From the NCBI GenBank assembly GCA_902488815.1, contig CABTXP010000004.1:1-48939 (forward strand): a stretch of 48,939 bases of DNA. Reading direction: 5' to 3'. Shown piece after piece: positions 14,701-22,281 of the stretch (within the stretch, counting starts at the first letter, position 1; each line of letters begins with the position of its first letter). The stretch comes from an uncultured Eubacteriales bacterium (GTDB taxonomy: Bacteria > Bacillota > Clostridia > Tissierellales > Peptoniphilaceae). The notes below the pieces were generated by a model, which saw only the letters and a list, made by a program, of their open reading frames with translations, was not told the DNA's origin and did not search any database. The translations under genes and the position numbers were made by a program.

Positions 14701-16524
14701 ATGAAAAAAGAACACGGTCATTTACTAATACTGTTTTTAATAATAATTTTGTCGGCAATAGTTACTCTTGCATCTCTCTATACCTCGTCCTACGACCTCG
14801 GTACGGAGTTTTTCCTCTCCTACATGAGAGAGCCCGAGGTTGTAGCTATTAACTACTCTATAGTATTTTTATTAATGACAATTGTATGCTATCTCATTAA
14901 TTCTCTATGGGGCTCATACTTAATTACTTCACTGATAATTTTAGTCGTGAGCTACGGCAACTACGTAAAAATTTATTACAGACAGGAGCCGGCATTTTTT
15001 TCCGACTTAAAACTTGCGAAGGAAGCCGCGACAATGATGTCCGGCGAATATAGCCTTATGATTAAGGAAAATATGCAGCTCATTATAATTTTGGCTGCAA
15101 TAATTATTATTCCTACAGTTCTTCTTATTTTTATAAAATTTAGATACAAAAGAAGTAAAATTTTGGCACTTATTTTTACTTTCGCCTTTGTGGTCTTTAC
15201 AAAGGAAGTAGTCTATGATGAAGGACTTTACTTTAACTTGGGACAAACATTAGGACTTAATCCCTACATTGAATTGGAGTCCTATATGTCAAAGGGTCTT
15301 ACATACCCCTTACTTCATTCCCTAAAGGGATTTCAAGGCTACAAGTACAACAAATTTAACTTGCAGGAGGCGAGGGATGAATTTGATTCTCGCACCTATG
15401 AGGCGATTCCTGCTGACAAAAAGGTAAATGTTGTGGCGGTAATGCTTGAGTCTTTTAAAGATTTTTCCGTCTATGAAGGGGAGGGCTTATCTTTTACGGA
15501 AGACCCATATAAAAATTTTCACAAATTGGAAAGACAAGGCATCCATGGCAGACTTATTGTCAATACTTTCGGCGGCGGCACTTTTATAACCGAGTCAAAT
15601 GTACTTACAGGCTTTAAACACTTGCCGGAATTTAACAGGCCCACACCTTCCTATGTGAGATACTTTTTGGACAACGGCTATGTCACTCACGCATTCCATC
15701 CCTATGTGGGAATATTCTACAACAGGCAAAATGTTTACAAGTCCATGGGTTTCCAACAATTTACAAATATGGACAACTTATTTAAAGATATAAAGGACGA
15801 AATATTAAGTGACGAGGAATTTTTCCCCTTTATACTTGCGGACTATGAAGAGTGTGTGGAAAAAAATCAACCGATATTTTCTTTTTCGGTCACATATCAA
15901 AACCACGGGCCCTATGTATCCGACGGTATTATCGGCGAATCAGTTGTAGAGAGAAAACCTGAGTATGAAGAGGAATGGTACAACTACTTTTCAAACTACA
16001 TTTCAGGCATCAGATGGACGGACTCCTCATTGTTACAGCTGAAAGATACAATATCCAAAAGTCCCGCGCCTACAGTACTTATTTTATTCGGGGACCACAG
16101 CCCCTCTGCAGGTCCTGAAAATATAATGTACAAGATGTTGGGTATAAATAGCGACACCTTTACCCATGACGGATATGAAAATTTAATGTCCACGCCCTAT
16201 GTCATCTATGCCAACCAAGCTTTAAAAGATTTGTACGGCAAGGATTTTGTAGGGGAAGGCCCCGACCTTGAACCTGCCTTTTTAATGCCCTACATTTTCA
16301 GAGAGCTTGACTACAAGGGTGACGAGTACAATCAATTTTTGATGGACTTTTCAAAGAGGACTACGGTTTTGAAAGATTATACCGGCGTAGTTGATGGCAC
16401 GTGGATCAACGATACGGGTGAAGAAGACAATTTATACAAAAAGTTAAAGAAAGAATACTTTAACAACGAGTACTACATGCACAAATTCTATTTAAAAGAA
16501 CGAGGCGTAGATAAAGATAAATAA
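14701..16524 (+). CDS. LtaS-like sulfatase-fold phosphoglycerol transferase
   Basis: The 607-residue protein has five N-terminal membrane helices (within residues 1-170) and an extracellular sulfatase-fold domain. Catalytic signatures are the nucleophile T294 in FGGGTFITESNVL (comparable with T300 of S. aureus LtaS) and the metal-binding GDHSPSAG block. Such enzymes polymerise glycerol-phosphate from phosphatidylglycerol into lipoteichoic acid or transfer it to a glycan, so the exact product is uncertain. It stands alone between terminators, and may share envelope work with the LCP protein at 1320-2411. Confidence 0.88.
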   Translation: MKKEHGHLLILFLIIILSAIVTLASLYTSSYDLGTEFFLSYMREPEVVAINYSIVFLLMTIVCYLINSLWGSYLITSLIILVVSYGNYVKIYYRQEPAFFSDLKLAKEAATMMSGEYSLMIKENMQLIIILAAIIIIPTVLLIFIKFRYKRSKILALIFTFAFVVFTKEVVYDEGLYFNLGQTLGLNPYIELESYMSKGLTYPLLHSLKGFQGYKYNKFNLQEARDEFDSRTYEAIPADKKVNVVAVMLESFKDFSVYEGEGLSFTEDPYKNFHKLERQGIHGRLIVNTFGGGTFITESNVLTGFKHLPEFNRPTPSYVRYFLDNGYVTHAFHPYVGIFYNRQNVYKSMGFQQFTNMDNLFKDIKDEILSDEEFFPFILADYEECVEKNQPIFSFSVTYQNHGPYVSDGIIGESVVERKPEYEEEWYNYFSNYISGIRWTDSSLLQLKDTISKSPAPTVLILFGDHSPSAGPENIMYKMLGINSDTFTHDGYENLMSTPYVIYANQALKDLYGKDFVGEGPDLEPAFLMPYIFRELDYKGDEYNQFLMDFSKRTTVLKDYTGVVDGTWINDTGEEDNLYKKLKKEYFNNEYYMHKFYLKERGVDKDK

Positions 16525-16548
16525 GAGGCGAAAGCCTTTTATTTTTTT
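16523..16548 (+). terminator. Short terminator after LtaS-like gene
   Basis: AAGAGGC-GAAA-GCCTTTT has a stable GNRA-like loop and is followed by ATTTTTTT. It overlaps the stop codon. Confidence 0.7.
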
Positions 16549-16588
16549 AAATAAAATCCGTGCAAACGCTTTTAATTTCAAGGTTTAT

Positions 16589-16617
16589 TTGATTTTAAAC
16601 ATACCCTGTGCTAAAAT
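16589..16617 (+). promoter_or_regulatory. secG-hppA promoter
   Basis: TTGATT (16589-16594), a 17-base spacer and TAAAAT (16612-16617), with an upstream TG at 16609. The gene starts 32 bases downstream. Confidence 0.7.
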
Positions 16618-16648
16618 ACATGTGTTATAAATAAATAGGGGGGATAGA

Positions 16649-16870
16649 ATGACTACTGCATTATCAATTATTGTATTGATCACAAGTCTTGTGCTTATTG
16701 TTGCTGTCGGCATGATGGAATCCGAACAACAAGGTTTGGGCACTATTGACGGCACTGAATCTCTTTGGGGAGCACACAAGGGTTCAGGCAAGAAAGAAAT
16801 GTTAAATAAGACTATAATTGTGACATCAATTATTTTTGCCGTGGCTTTAATTGTCATGGCGGCATTATAA
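16649..16870 (+). CDS. secG: Preprotein translocase subunit SecG
   Basis: The 73-residue membrane protein has the SecG plan of two helices (about 4-22 and 55-73) flanking a cytosolic loop with QQGLGTIDGTESLWG and a Gly/Lys stretch. SecG aids SecYEG-mediated export. In many Clostridia secG sits beside rnr and smpB. Here those lie about 18 kb away and secG is instead followed 14 bases later by hppA. The SD is GGGGGGA. Confidence 0.88.
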   Translation: MTTALSIIVLITSLVLIVAVGMMESEQQGLGTIDGTESLWGAHKGSGKKEMLNKTIIVTSIIFAVALIVMAAL

Positions 16871-16884
16871 TATTGGAGGATTAA

Positions 16885-18888
16885 ATGGAACAAAATATTT
16901 TGTTCATAGCACCGATTGTAGGTGTAATTGCCTTGATTTTTGCCTTCTTTAAGGCAAGTTTCGTATCAAAACAAGATGCAGGCAATGAAAGAATGAAAGA
17001 AATTTCATCATACATTCACGACGGAGCTATGGCATTTCTAAAGAGAGAATACAAAGCTTTGGTAGTTTTTGTAATTGTATTATTTGTAATTTTAGCTTTG
17101 GCAATCAATGTTAAGACTGCCATTTGTTTCGTATTTGGCGCTTTGTTCTCAGCAATTGCAGGATTTATCGGTATGCAAGTTGCTACAAAGGCCAATGTAA
17201 GAACTGCTCAATCAGCTAAGACAGGCGGTCTTGGAAAAGCTCTTGACGTTGCTTTTTCAGGCGGTGCCGTAATGGGAATGTGTGTTGTCGGACTTGGTAT
17301 TATAGGAATTACCGTTGCATACATGATTTTTAAAGATGCTGAAATTATTACAGGTTTTTCACTTGGGGCATCTTCAATCGCACTTTTCTCAAGAGTTGGT
17401 GGCGGTATCTATACTAAAGCGGCTGACGTTGGTGCCGACCTTGTAGGTAAGGTTGAATCAAATATTCCTGAAGACGACCCGCGTAACCCGGCTGTTATCG
17501 CAGACAACGTTGGAGACAACGTAGGTGACGTTGCGGGCATGGGTGCCGACTTATTTGAATCATATGTAGGAGCATTACTTTCAGTTATCACTTTAGGTCT
17601 TGTTTCTCATGGCGAATCAGGTGTGACATTTGGTCTTGCAGTTGCTTCAGTAGGTATTATCGCATCAATCGTTGCGGCATTCTTTGTCAAAGGTGACAAG
17701 AACCCTCAAAAAGCTTTAAACAACGGTACTTACGTTGCATCAATTGTAACTTTAATTGTATCTGCATTTTTATCAAATAAAATTTTCGGAAGTTTCACAG
17801 CATTTATCCCTGTAATTGCAGGTATACTTGTAGGTATTATAATTTCCAAATTTACTGAATACTATACTTCAGACGAACACAAACCGGTTCAACTTATTGC
17901 AAAAGAATCTGAAACAGGTCACTCAACAAACATTATCGCAGGACTTTCCGTAGGTATGATGTCAACTGTAGGACCTATCGTTATGATTGCAATAGGAATT
18001 ATCGCTGCATATGTTGGCGGCGGCGGATCAACTGATCCTATCCAAGGACTTTACGGTATTGCTCTTGCAGCTGTAGGTATGCTTTCCACAGCAGGTATGA
18101 CAATTGCCGTTGACGCATATGGACCCATCGCAGACAACGCAGGAGGTATTGCGGAAATGTGCGACCTTCCTGAAGACGTTAGAGAAATCACCGACTCCCT
18201 TGACTCTGTAGGTAACACTACAGCAGCTATCGGAAAGGGATTTGCAATCGGATCTGCAGCACTTACTGCACTTGCACTATTCGTTTCATACATTGAAGCT
18301 ACAAAACTTACAGGTATTGACGTTTCCAAGCCGGAAGTAATTGCGGGAGCATTTATAGGCGGTATGTTGCCATTTGCTTTCTCAGCTCTTACAATGTCAG
18401 CTGTAGGTAATGCGGCATCTGCAATGATTGACGAAGTTAGAAGACAATTTAGAGAAATCCCGGGTATTATGGAGAGAAAAGCTAAACCTGAATATGCAAA
18501 GTGTGTAGATATTTCTACATCAGCAGCACTTAGAGAAATGATCGTGCCCGGTCTTATAGCTGTAATAGTACCTGTTGTTGTAGGTATCCTTTTAGGAGCG
18601 GAAGCTTTAGGCGGACTGCAAGCAGGCGCACTTATAACAGGCGTATTAATGGCAATCTTTATGTCAAATGCCGGCGGTGCATGGGACAATGCCAAGAAAT
18701 ATATTGAAGGCGGAGTACACGGCGGTAAAGGTTCAGAAGCTCACAAAGCAGCTGTAACCGGTGATACTGTAGGTGACCCCTTTAAGGATACATCAGGTCC
18801 ATCCCTAAACATTTTAATTAAACTTATAACAGTAGTATCTCTTGTATTCGCACCTGTATTTATTAAATTAGGAGGACTGTTCCTCTAA
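16885..18888 (+). CDS. hppA: Membrane-bound ion-translocating pyrophosphatase (K+-dependent type)
   Basis: The 667-residue protein with about 15-16 helices uses pyrophosphate hydrolysis to pump Na+ or H+. Pyrophosphate-binding motifs are present: DVGADLVGKVE, DNVGDNVGDVAGMGADLFESY (two overlapping DNVGD-type motifs), and near the C-terminus DTVGDPFKDTSGPS. The segment GNTTAAIGKG carries Ala where K+-independent enzymes have Lys, so it should be the K+-dependent class; Na+ versus H+ cannot be decided by eye. It is cotranscribed with secG and ends at a strong terminator. Such pumps recover energy from biosynthetic PPi in anaerobes. Confidence 0.96.
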   Translation: MEQNILFIAPIVGVIALIFAFFKASFVSKQDAGNERMKEISSYIHDGAMAFLKREYKALVVFVIVLFVILALAINVKTAICFVFGALFSAIAGFIGMQVATKANVRTAQSAKTGGLGKALDVAFSGGAVMGMCVVGLGIIGITVAYMIFKDAEIITGFSLGASSIALFSRVGGGIYTKAADVGADLVGKVESNIPEDDPRNPAVIADNVGDNVGDVAGMGADLFESYVGALLSVITLGLVSHGESGVTFGLAVASVGIIASIVAAFFVKGDKNPQKALNNGTYVASIVTLIVSAFLSNKIFGSFTAFIPVIAGILVGIIISKFTEYYTSDEHKPVQLIAKESETGHSTNIIAGLSVGMMSTVGPIVMIAIGIIAAYVGGGGSTDPIQGLYGIALAAVGMLSTAGMTIAVDAYGPIADNAGGIAEMCDLPEDVREITDSLDSVGNTTAAIGKGFAIGSAALTALALFVSYIEATKLTGIDVSKPEVIAGAFIGGMLPFAFSALTMSAVGNAASAMIDEVRRQFREIPGIMERKAKPEYAKCVDISTSAALREMIVPGLIAVIVPVVVGILLGAEALGGLQAGALITGVLMAIFMSNAGGAWDNAKKYIEGGVHGGKGSEAHKAAVTGDTVGDPFKDTSGPSLNILIKLITVVSLVFAPVFIKLGGLFL

Positions 18889-18901
18889 GATAAAAAAATT
18901 T

Positions 18902-18923
18902 AAAAGGCCTTCGGGCCTTTTTT
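18902..18923 (+). terminator. Terminator after hppA
   Basis: AAAAGGCC-TTCG-GGCCTTTT with a T run. The next SD begins 4 bases later. Confidence 0.93.
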
Positions 18924-18936
18924 AATGGGAGAAATT

Positions 18937-19839
18937 ATGAAAGTTAAATTTGATTTAAAAAGTGCCTTAATGCTTTTGGCGGGAGCGATGTTATGGGGAA
19001 TGTCCTTTGTATTTCAGTCTAAGGGATTGGAACACATCAGTACCTTTGTATTCTCTTTCTTGAGAAGTATTTTGGGCTTTTTATTTTCATTTATGTTGGC
19101 AGCAATACTGCCTGATGAGGGGGAAAAAGACAGGACAAAAGACGAGACCTTAAAGGGCGGACTCTGTGCAGGCCTTGTGTTGTTCTTTGCAATGAACCTT
19201 CAACAATTGGGGCTCTCATACACAACTGCCGGCAAGGCGGGATTTATTACGGCCCTTTACATTGTAATGGTGCCTATATTGGGACTGTTTTTAGGCAAGA
19301 GATTAGAGCCTAAAGTTTGGGTTTGTCTACTTATATCCTTATTCGGCTTCTACCTTATAAGCATTAAGGGCAAGGTGGAAATTGCAAAAGGAGACTTAAT
19401 TGTCTTTGCCGGCTCTATGTTTTTTGCAGTTCACATTTTAGTATTGTCACATTTTTCCCCTAAAGCAAACGGAATTAAATTAAACGGAATACAGTTTTTA
19501 GTTGCGGGAGTATTATCAGGTATAGTTGCATTGGCAACTGAGACCGTTGATATCGGCGGAATAATGGATGCAAAGTGGGCGGTGCTCTATGTAGGCATAT
19601 TCTCAAGTGGCCTTGCCTTTGCTCTCCAAATTTTAGGCCTAAAAAAAATGGATCCCACCCTTGGCACAATGATATCATCCTTGGAGAGTGTATTTGCCCT
19701 TATAGGTGGAGTAGTAATACTGAAGGAAAGCCTGTCCTCGCAAGAGGCCTTAGGTTGTGCCTGTGTATTTCTGTCCACATTAATTGCACAAATACCTTTA
19801 GAAGCAATTTTATACAAAAGAAAAGAACGTACTGCTTAG
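18937..19839 (+). CDS. DMT (EamA) family transporter, full length
   Basis: The 300-residue, ten-helix drug/metabolite-superfamily exporter has two EamA repeats: the first begins LLAGAMLWGMSFVFQSKGLEHI and the second from about residue 150. The end of repeat 2 shows FALQILGLKKMDPTLGTMISSLESVFALI and GGVVILKES. It serves as an intact contrast to the deleted homologue at 3640-4095. I chose ATG 18937 because GGGAG is spaced 5 bases before it; ATG 18925 lies in the terminator tail. Substrate unknown. Confidence 0.93.
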   Translation: MKVKFDLKSALMLLAGAMLWGMSFVFQSKGLEHISTFVFSFLRSILGFLFSFMLAAILPDEGEKDRTKDETLKGGLCAGLVLFFAMNLQQLGLSYTTAGKAGFITALYIVMVPILGLFLGKRLEPKVWVCLLISLFGFYLISIKGKVEIAKGDLIVFAGSMFFAVHILVLSHFSPKANGIKLNGIQFLVAGVLSGIVALATETVDIGGIMDAKWAVLYVGIFSSGLAFALQILGLKKMDPTLGTMISSLESVFALIGGVVILKESLSSQEALGCACVFLSTLIAQIPLEAILYKRKERTA

Positions 19840-19853
19840 CACGTTCTTTTTTA
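19822..19853. terminator. Bidirectional terminator between DMT and P1 peptidase genes
   Basis: AAAGAACGT and ACGTTCTTT pair around a loop holding the DMT stop codon. T runs follow on both strands. Confidence 0.88.
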
Positions 19854-19859
19854 ATGTTA

Positions 19860-20816
19860 TTATTTAATGTCTTTAACTGCCGGCACGCCGTGAAGTGTGT
19901 CGGCATTTTTTATTGCCCTGATTATAGATTTTGAAACAACTTCCGTTGATAGAGCACAGAGGGCATCTAAGTTGACCTCCACTTTATCAGTACTCATGAC
20001 GAAGATTGTGTCCCCGTCTACAGTAGTGTGCACGGGGAAAATTGTCCTTGCAAATCCGTTGTGAGAAATTTCCGCCACACGATTGGCCTGTAATTTATTT
20101 AACTTTGCATTTGTAAGGATCACCGAGAGAGTGGTGTTACCTCTGAACAAATTCTCGTCATTGGAAAATTTTTTAAGCATCTCTTCGTAGGTGGATCTGA
20201 AACCGGATCCATCTTCGTTTAAAATTCCCGCCAAAATTTTGCCGTCTTCGTAGACATCTCCCAAGGCATTTACAGCAGTTATGGCTCCCAGTTTAAGGCC
20301 ATTTATCTCCACGGCATAGGAGCCGATGCCGGATTTAACCATGTACTTGGGTCCTAAGAATTTTCCCACTGTTGCTCCGGTGCCTGCACCTACACTGCCG
20401 TCTTCGTATTTGTTTTTTTCAGCAGAAGCACATGCCGCATATCCCGCCTCACTGTCCGGGTGTGCATCTGCACTTCCCACAACGAGATCGAAGAGACACG
20501 CCCCTGTAACTATGGGCACGACGCCAACACCCACGTCAAAGCCGATGTTTTTTTCTTTTAAATACTTCATCACTCCCGTGGAAGCTTCAAGGCCGAAGGC
20601 ACTGCCGCCGCTTAAACATACGGCGTGAATTTTGTCCACCACATTGCCCGACTTTAACGCGTCCGTTTCCCTCGTTGCAGGGGCCGCTCCCTTTACACAC
20701 ACGCCGGGGACTGCACCCTCTTTTGCAATGACAACTGTTGTGCCTGTGCCGCCTTCCAAGTCCGTGTAGTTTCCAATGTTAAATTTTTCTATTTCCGTAA
20801 TTTTTATTTCTCTCAC
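19860..20816 (-). CDS. P1 family (DmpA/S58-type) self-processing peptidase
   Basis: The 318-residue N-terminal-nucleophile hydrolase is of the DmpA/BapA type, which cleaves itself into two chains and removes N-terminal residues from (sometimes D- or beta-) peptides. The conserved start is NYTDLEGGTGTTVVI, followed by the Gly-rich CLSGGSAFGLEASTGV and GSVGAGTGATVGK, and the likely cleavage/nucleophile region GNTTLSVILTNAKL near residue 225. It is the last gene of the minus-strand run, overlapping the RimK-like gene by four bases, which suggests a linked job on amide-bonded small peptides. Confidence 0.88.
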   Translation of the reverse strand: MREIKITEIEKFNIGNYTDLEGGTGTTVVIAKEGAVPGVCVKGAAPATRETDALKSGNVVDKIHAVCLSGGSAFGLEASTGVMKYLKEKNIGFDVGVGVVPIVTGACLFDLVVGSADAHPDSEAGYAACASAEKNKYEDGSVGAGTGATVGKFLGPKYMVKSGIGSYAVEINGLKLGAITAVNALGDVYEDGKILAGILNEDGSGFRSTYEEMLKKFSNDENLFRGNTTLSVILTNAKLNKLQANRVAEISHNGFARTIFPVHTTVDGDTIFVMSTDKVEVNLDALCALSTEVVSKSIIRAIKNADTLHGVPAVKDIK

Positions 20817-21661
20817 AATTTACCGCCTATGTATTCCAAAATACTTCTTCCCATGTTAAGGCCCGAGGCCTTATTAAAGGAAAGGTAGTTTACATTCGAA
20901 TTTATTTCGCTAAACAAATATCCTTCTTCGCCGTAGAGGAGATCCACTCCTGCAAAGTCCGTGCCGACTATCTCGCAGGCTTTAAGTGCCATTTCACAGG
21001 CTTCATCATCACACTTTACATACTTTGCCTTGCCGCCGAGGGAAATGTTGGAGCGAAAGTCCTTGTCGTTTGACCTTTCCATGGCTCCTATGACTTTACT
21101 TCCCACTACATTTACTCTCAAGTCTCTGACCTTAGAACTTTCTACAAATTCTTCCATTAAAAAATTTTTATTTCCCAAGGACTGCAAAATTTTTTTAAGC
21201 TCATCTTTGCCCTTTGCCAAGTAGACCTGCATGCCGAAGGAGCCTTTGTCTTCCTTCACCACAATTTTTTCTCCAAGGTAGGAGATGACTTTATCCAAAT
21301 AACTATCGTCGTAAATTTTTTTAAAGTAGGAGAAGGGGCCTACAATTGTCTTGGGAATTTTTAACTCGTCCTTTACTTTGAAGTGTGTTTCGATTTTGCT
21401 GTCGGAAATTCTAATTGCTTCCGAAGAGTTAAAGACCGGGATGCCTTTTTCTTCAAAGGCTCTCGCCAGGTATATGTCCTTGTCCCAAAAGAGGACAAAG
21501 TCGCAGTCCGCTCCTATGTCCTTGTGGATTAAAAAATCTTCATTGCCCTTTAATTCCAAGGATATATTTAAGGCCTTGCTTTCTCTTAGCAAATCTTCCA
21601 CAAGGTAGTAAAGCTTGTTGTTCTTGCCGAAAAAAGAATTGTATATTAAAAGTCCCTTCAT
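20813..21661 (-). CDS. RimK-family ATP-grasp ligase
   Basis: The 282-residue ATP-grasp enzyme resembles RimK/CofF-type ligases that attach glutamate or another amino acid by an amide bond. It shows a pre-ATP-grasp domain, VFNSSEAIRISDSKIETHFK, the ATP loop VVKEDKGSFGMQVYL, the RDLRVNVVGSKVIGAMER block, the DFRSNISLGGKA motif, and the metal-binding Glu/Asn in LFSEINSNVNYLSF. The acceptor cannot be predicted. It overlaps the amidohydrolase-like gene upstream and the P1 peptidase downstream by four bases each, pointing to one pathway of amide synthesis and hydrolysis. Confidence 0.88.
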   Translation of the reverse strand: MKGLLIYNSFFGKNNKLYYLVEDLLRESKALNISLELKGNEDFLIHKDIGADCDFVLFWDKDIYLARAFEEKGIPVFNSSEAIRISDSKIETHFKVKDELKIPKTIVGPFSYFKKIYDDSYLDKVISYLGEKIVVKEDKGSFGMQVYLAKGKDELKKILQSLGNKNFLMEEFVESSKVRDLRVNVVGSKVIGAMERSNDKDFRSNISLGGKAKYVKCDDEACEMALKACEIVGTDFAGVDLLYGEEGYLFSEINSNVNYLSFNKASGLNMGRSILEYIGGKL

Positions 21662-22281
21662 AGAATTTCCTCTAAGCCTTCAATCATTTCTTTTAAAATA
21701 TTTATTATGTCCTCCGCCTTGTCAAAGGTCTCAATAATGCCCCAGTTAAATTCAAATGCCACTGAAGGCACATTTAAGCCTTGAGATATTTCTCTAACCA
21801 CGGTGTAACTTTCCTTTGCATTAAAAGTGTGGTTCTCAAAGGCATTTAAGCCTCTATCTTTAAAAAAGTTAAGGATGTACTTTGTAATGTTCTCTCTGCC
21901 GCAGAGGTTTTCGCCGTCGCCGGTGCATACATCTATGTCAAACTCCCGCTCTTTTTTGGCAGTGTGAAAGTCAAGGAGCAATTTAAAATTATTTTCGCCG
22001 TAGTACTCTTTGATTTTGTCCTTGTAAGGATTTTTCTCTTCATAGTTGGGGTCGTCAAAGTTGTACTTTGTCCTTGATATAACAGGCAAATTTAATTCTT
22101 CCCCCAAAATTTGAACCATGGCTCCCGTGCGAAACTCTGCAATTTTTATCTTGCCTTCGCGAAGCTGCCTTACAGAGTGAGGAGAGGATAGAAGAATTTT
22201 CCCCGATCTCTTTGTAAGCTCAAAGGGAAAGTCCGACTTCTCTTCAATAAAATATGCTTCGGCTCTTTCTATGTCTCTCAT
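21658..22281 (-). CDS. N-formylglutamate amidohydrolase-like protein
   Basis: The 207-residue protein has features of the N-formylglutamate deformylase/amidohydrolase family: LLSSPHSVRQLREG (the SvPHsG-type metal histidine), a central LLLDFHTAKKERE-DIDVCTGDG block with an Asp-x-His pair, and a late VPSVAFEFNWGII strand with Glu. Family members are zinc carboxypeptidase-like hydrolases that cut amides of glutamate. The histidine degradation pathway is not nearby, so its substrate may be the product of the adjacent RimK-like ligase. It overlaps tex upstream and the rimK-like gene downstream by ATGA. Confidence 0.7.
   Translation of the reverse strand: MRDIERAEAYFIEEKSDFPFELTKRSGKILLSSPHSVRQLREGKIKIAEFRTGAMVQILGEELNLPVISRTKYNFDDPNYEEKNPYKDKIKEYYGENNFKLLLDFHTAKKEREFDIDVCTGDGENLCGRENITKYILNFFKDRGLNAFENHTFNAKESYTVVREISQGLNVPSVAFEFNWGIIETFDKAEDIINILKEMIEGLEEIL

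Noticed and set aside
18051..18695. Long open frame (214 codons) on the minus strand inside hppA
   Set aside because: Ala/Ser/Pro/Ile-rich antisense of membrane-helix codons within a conserved gene; no SD or family features.
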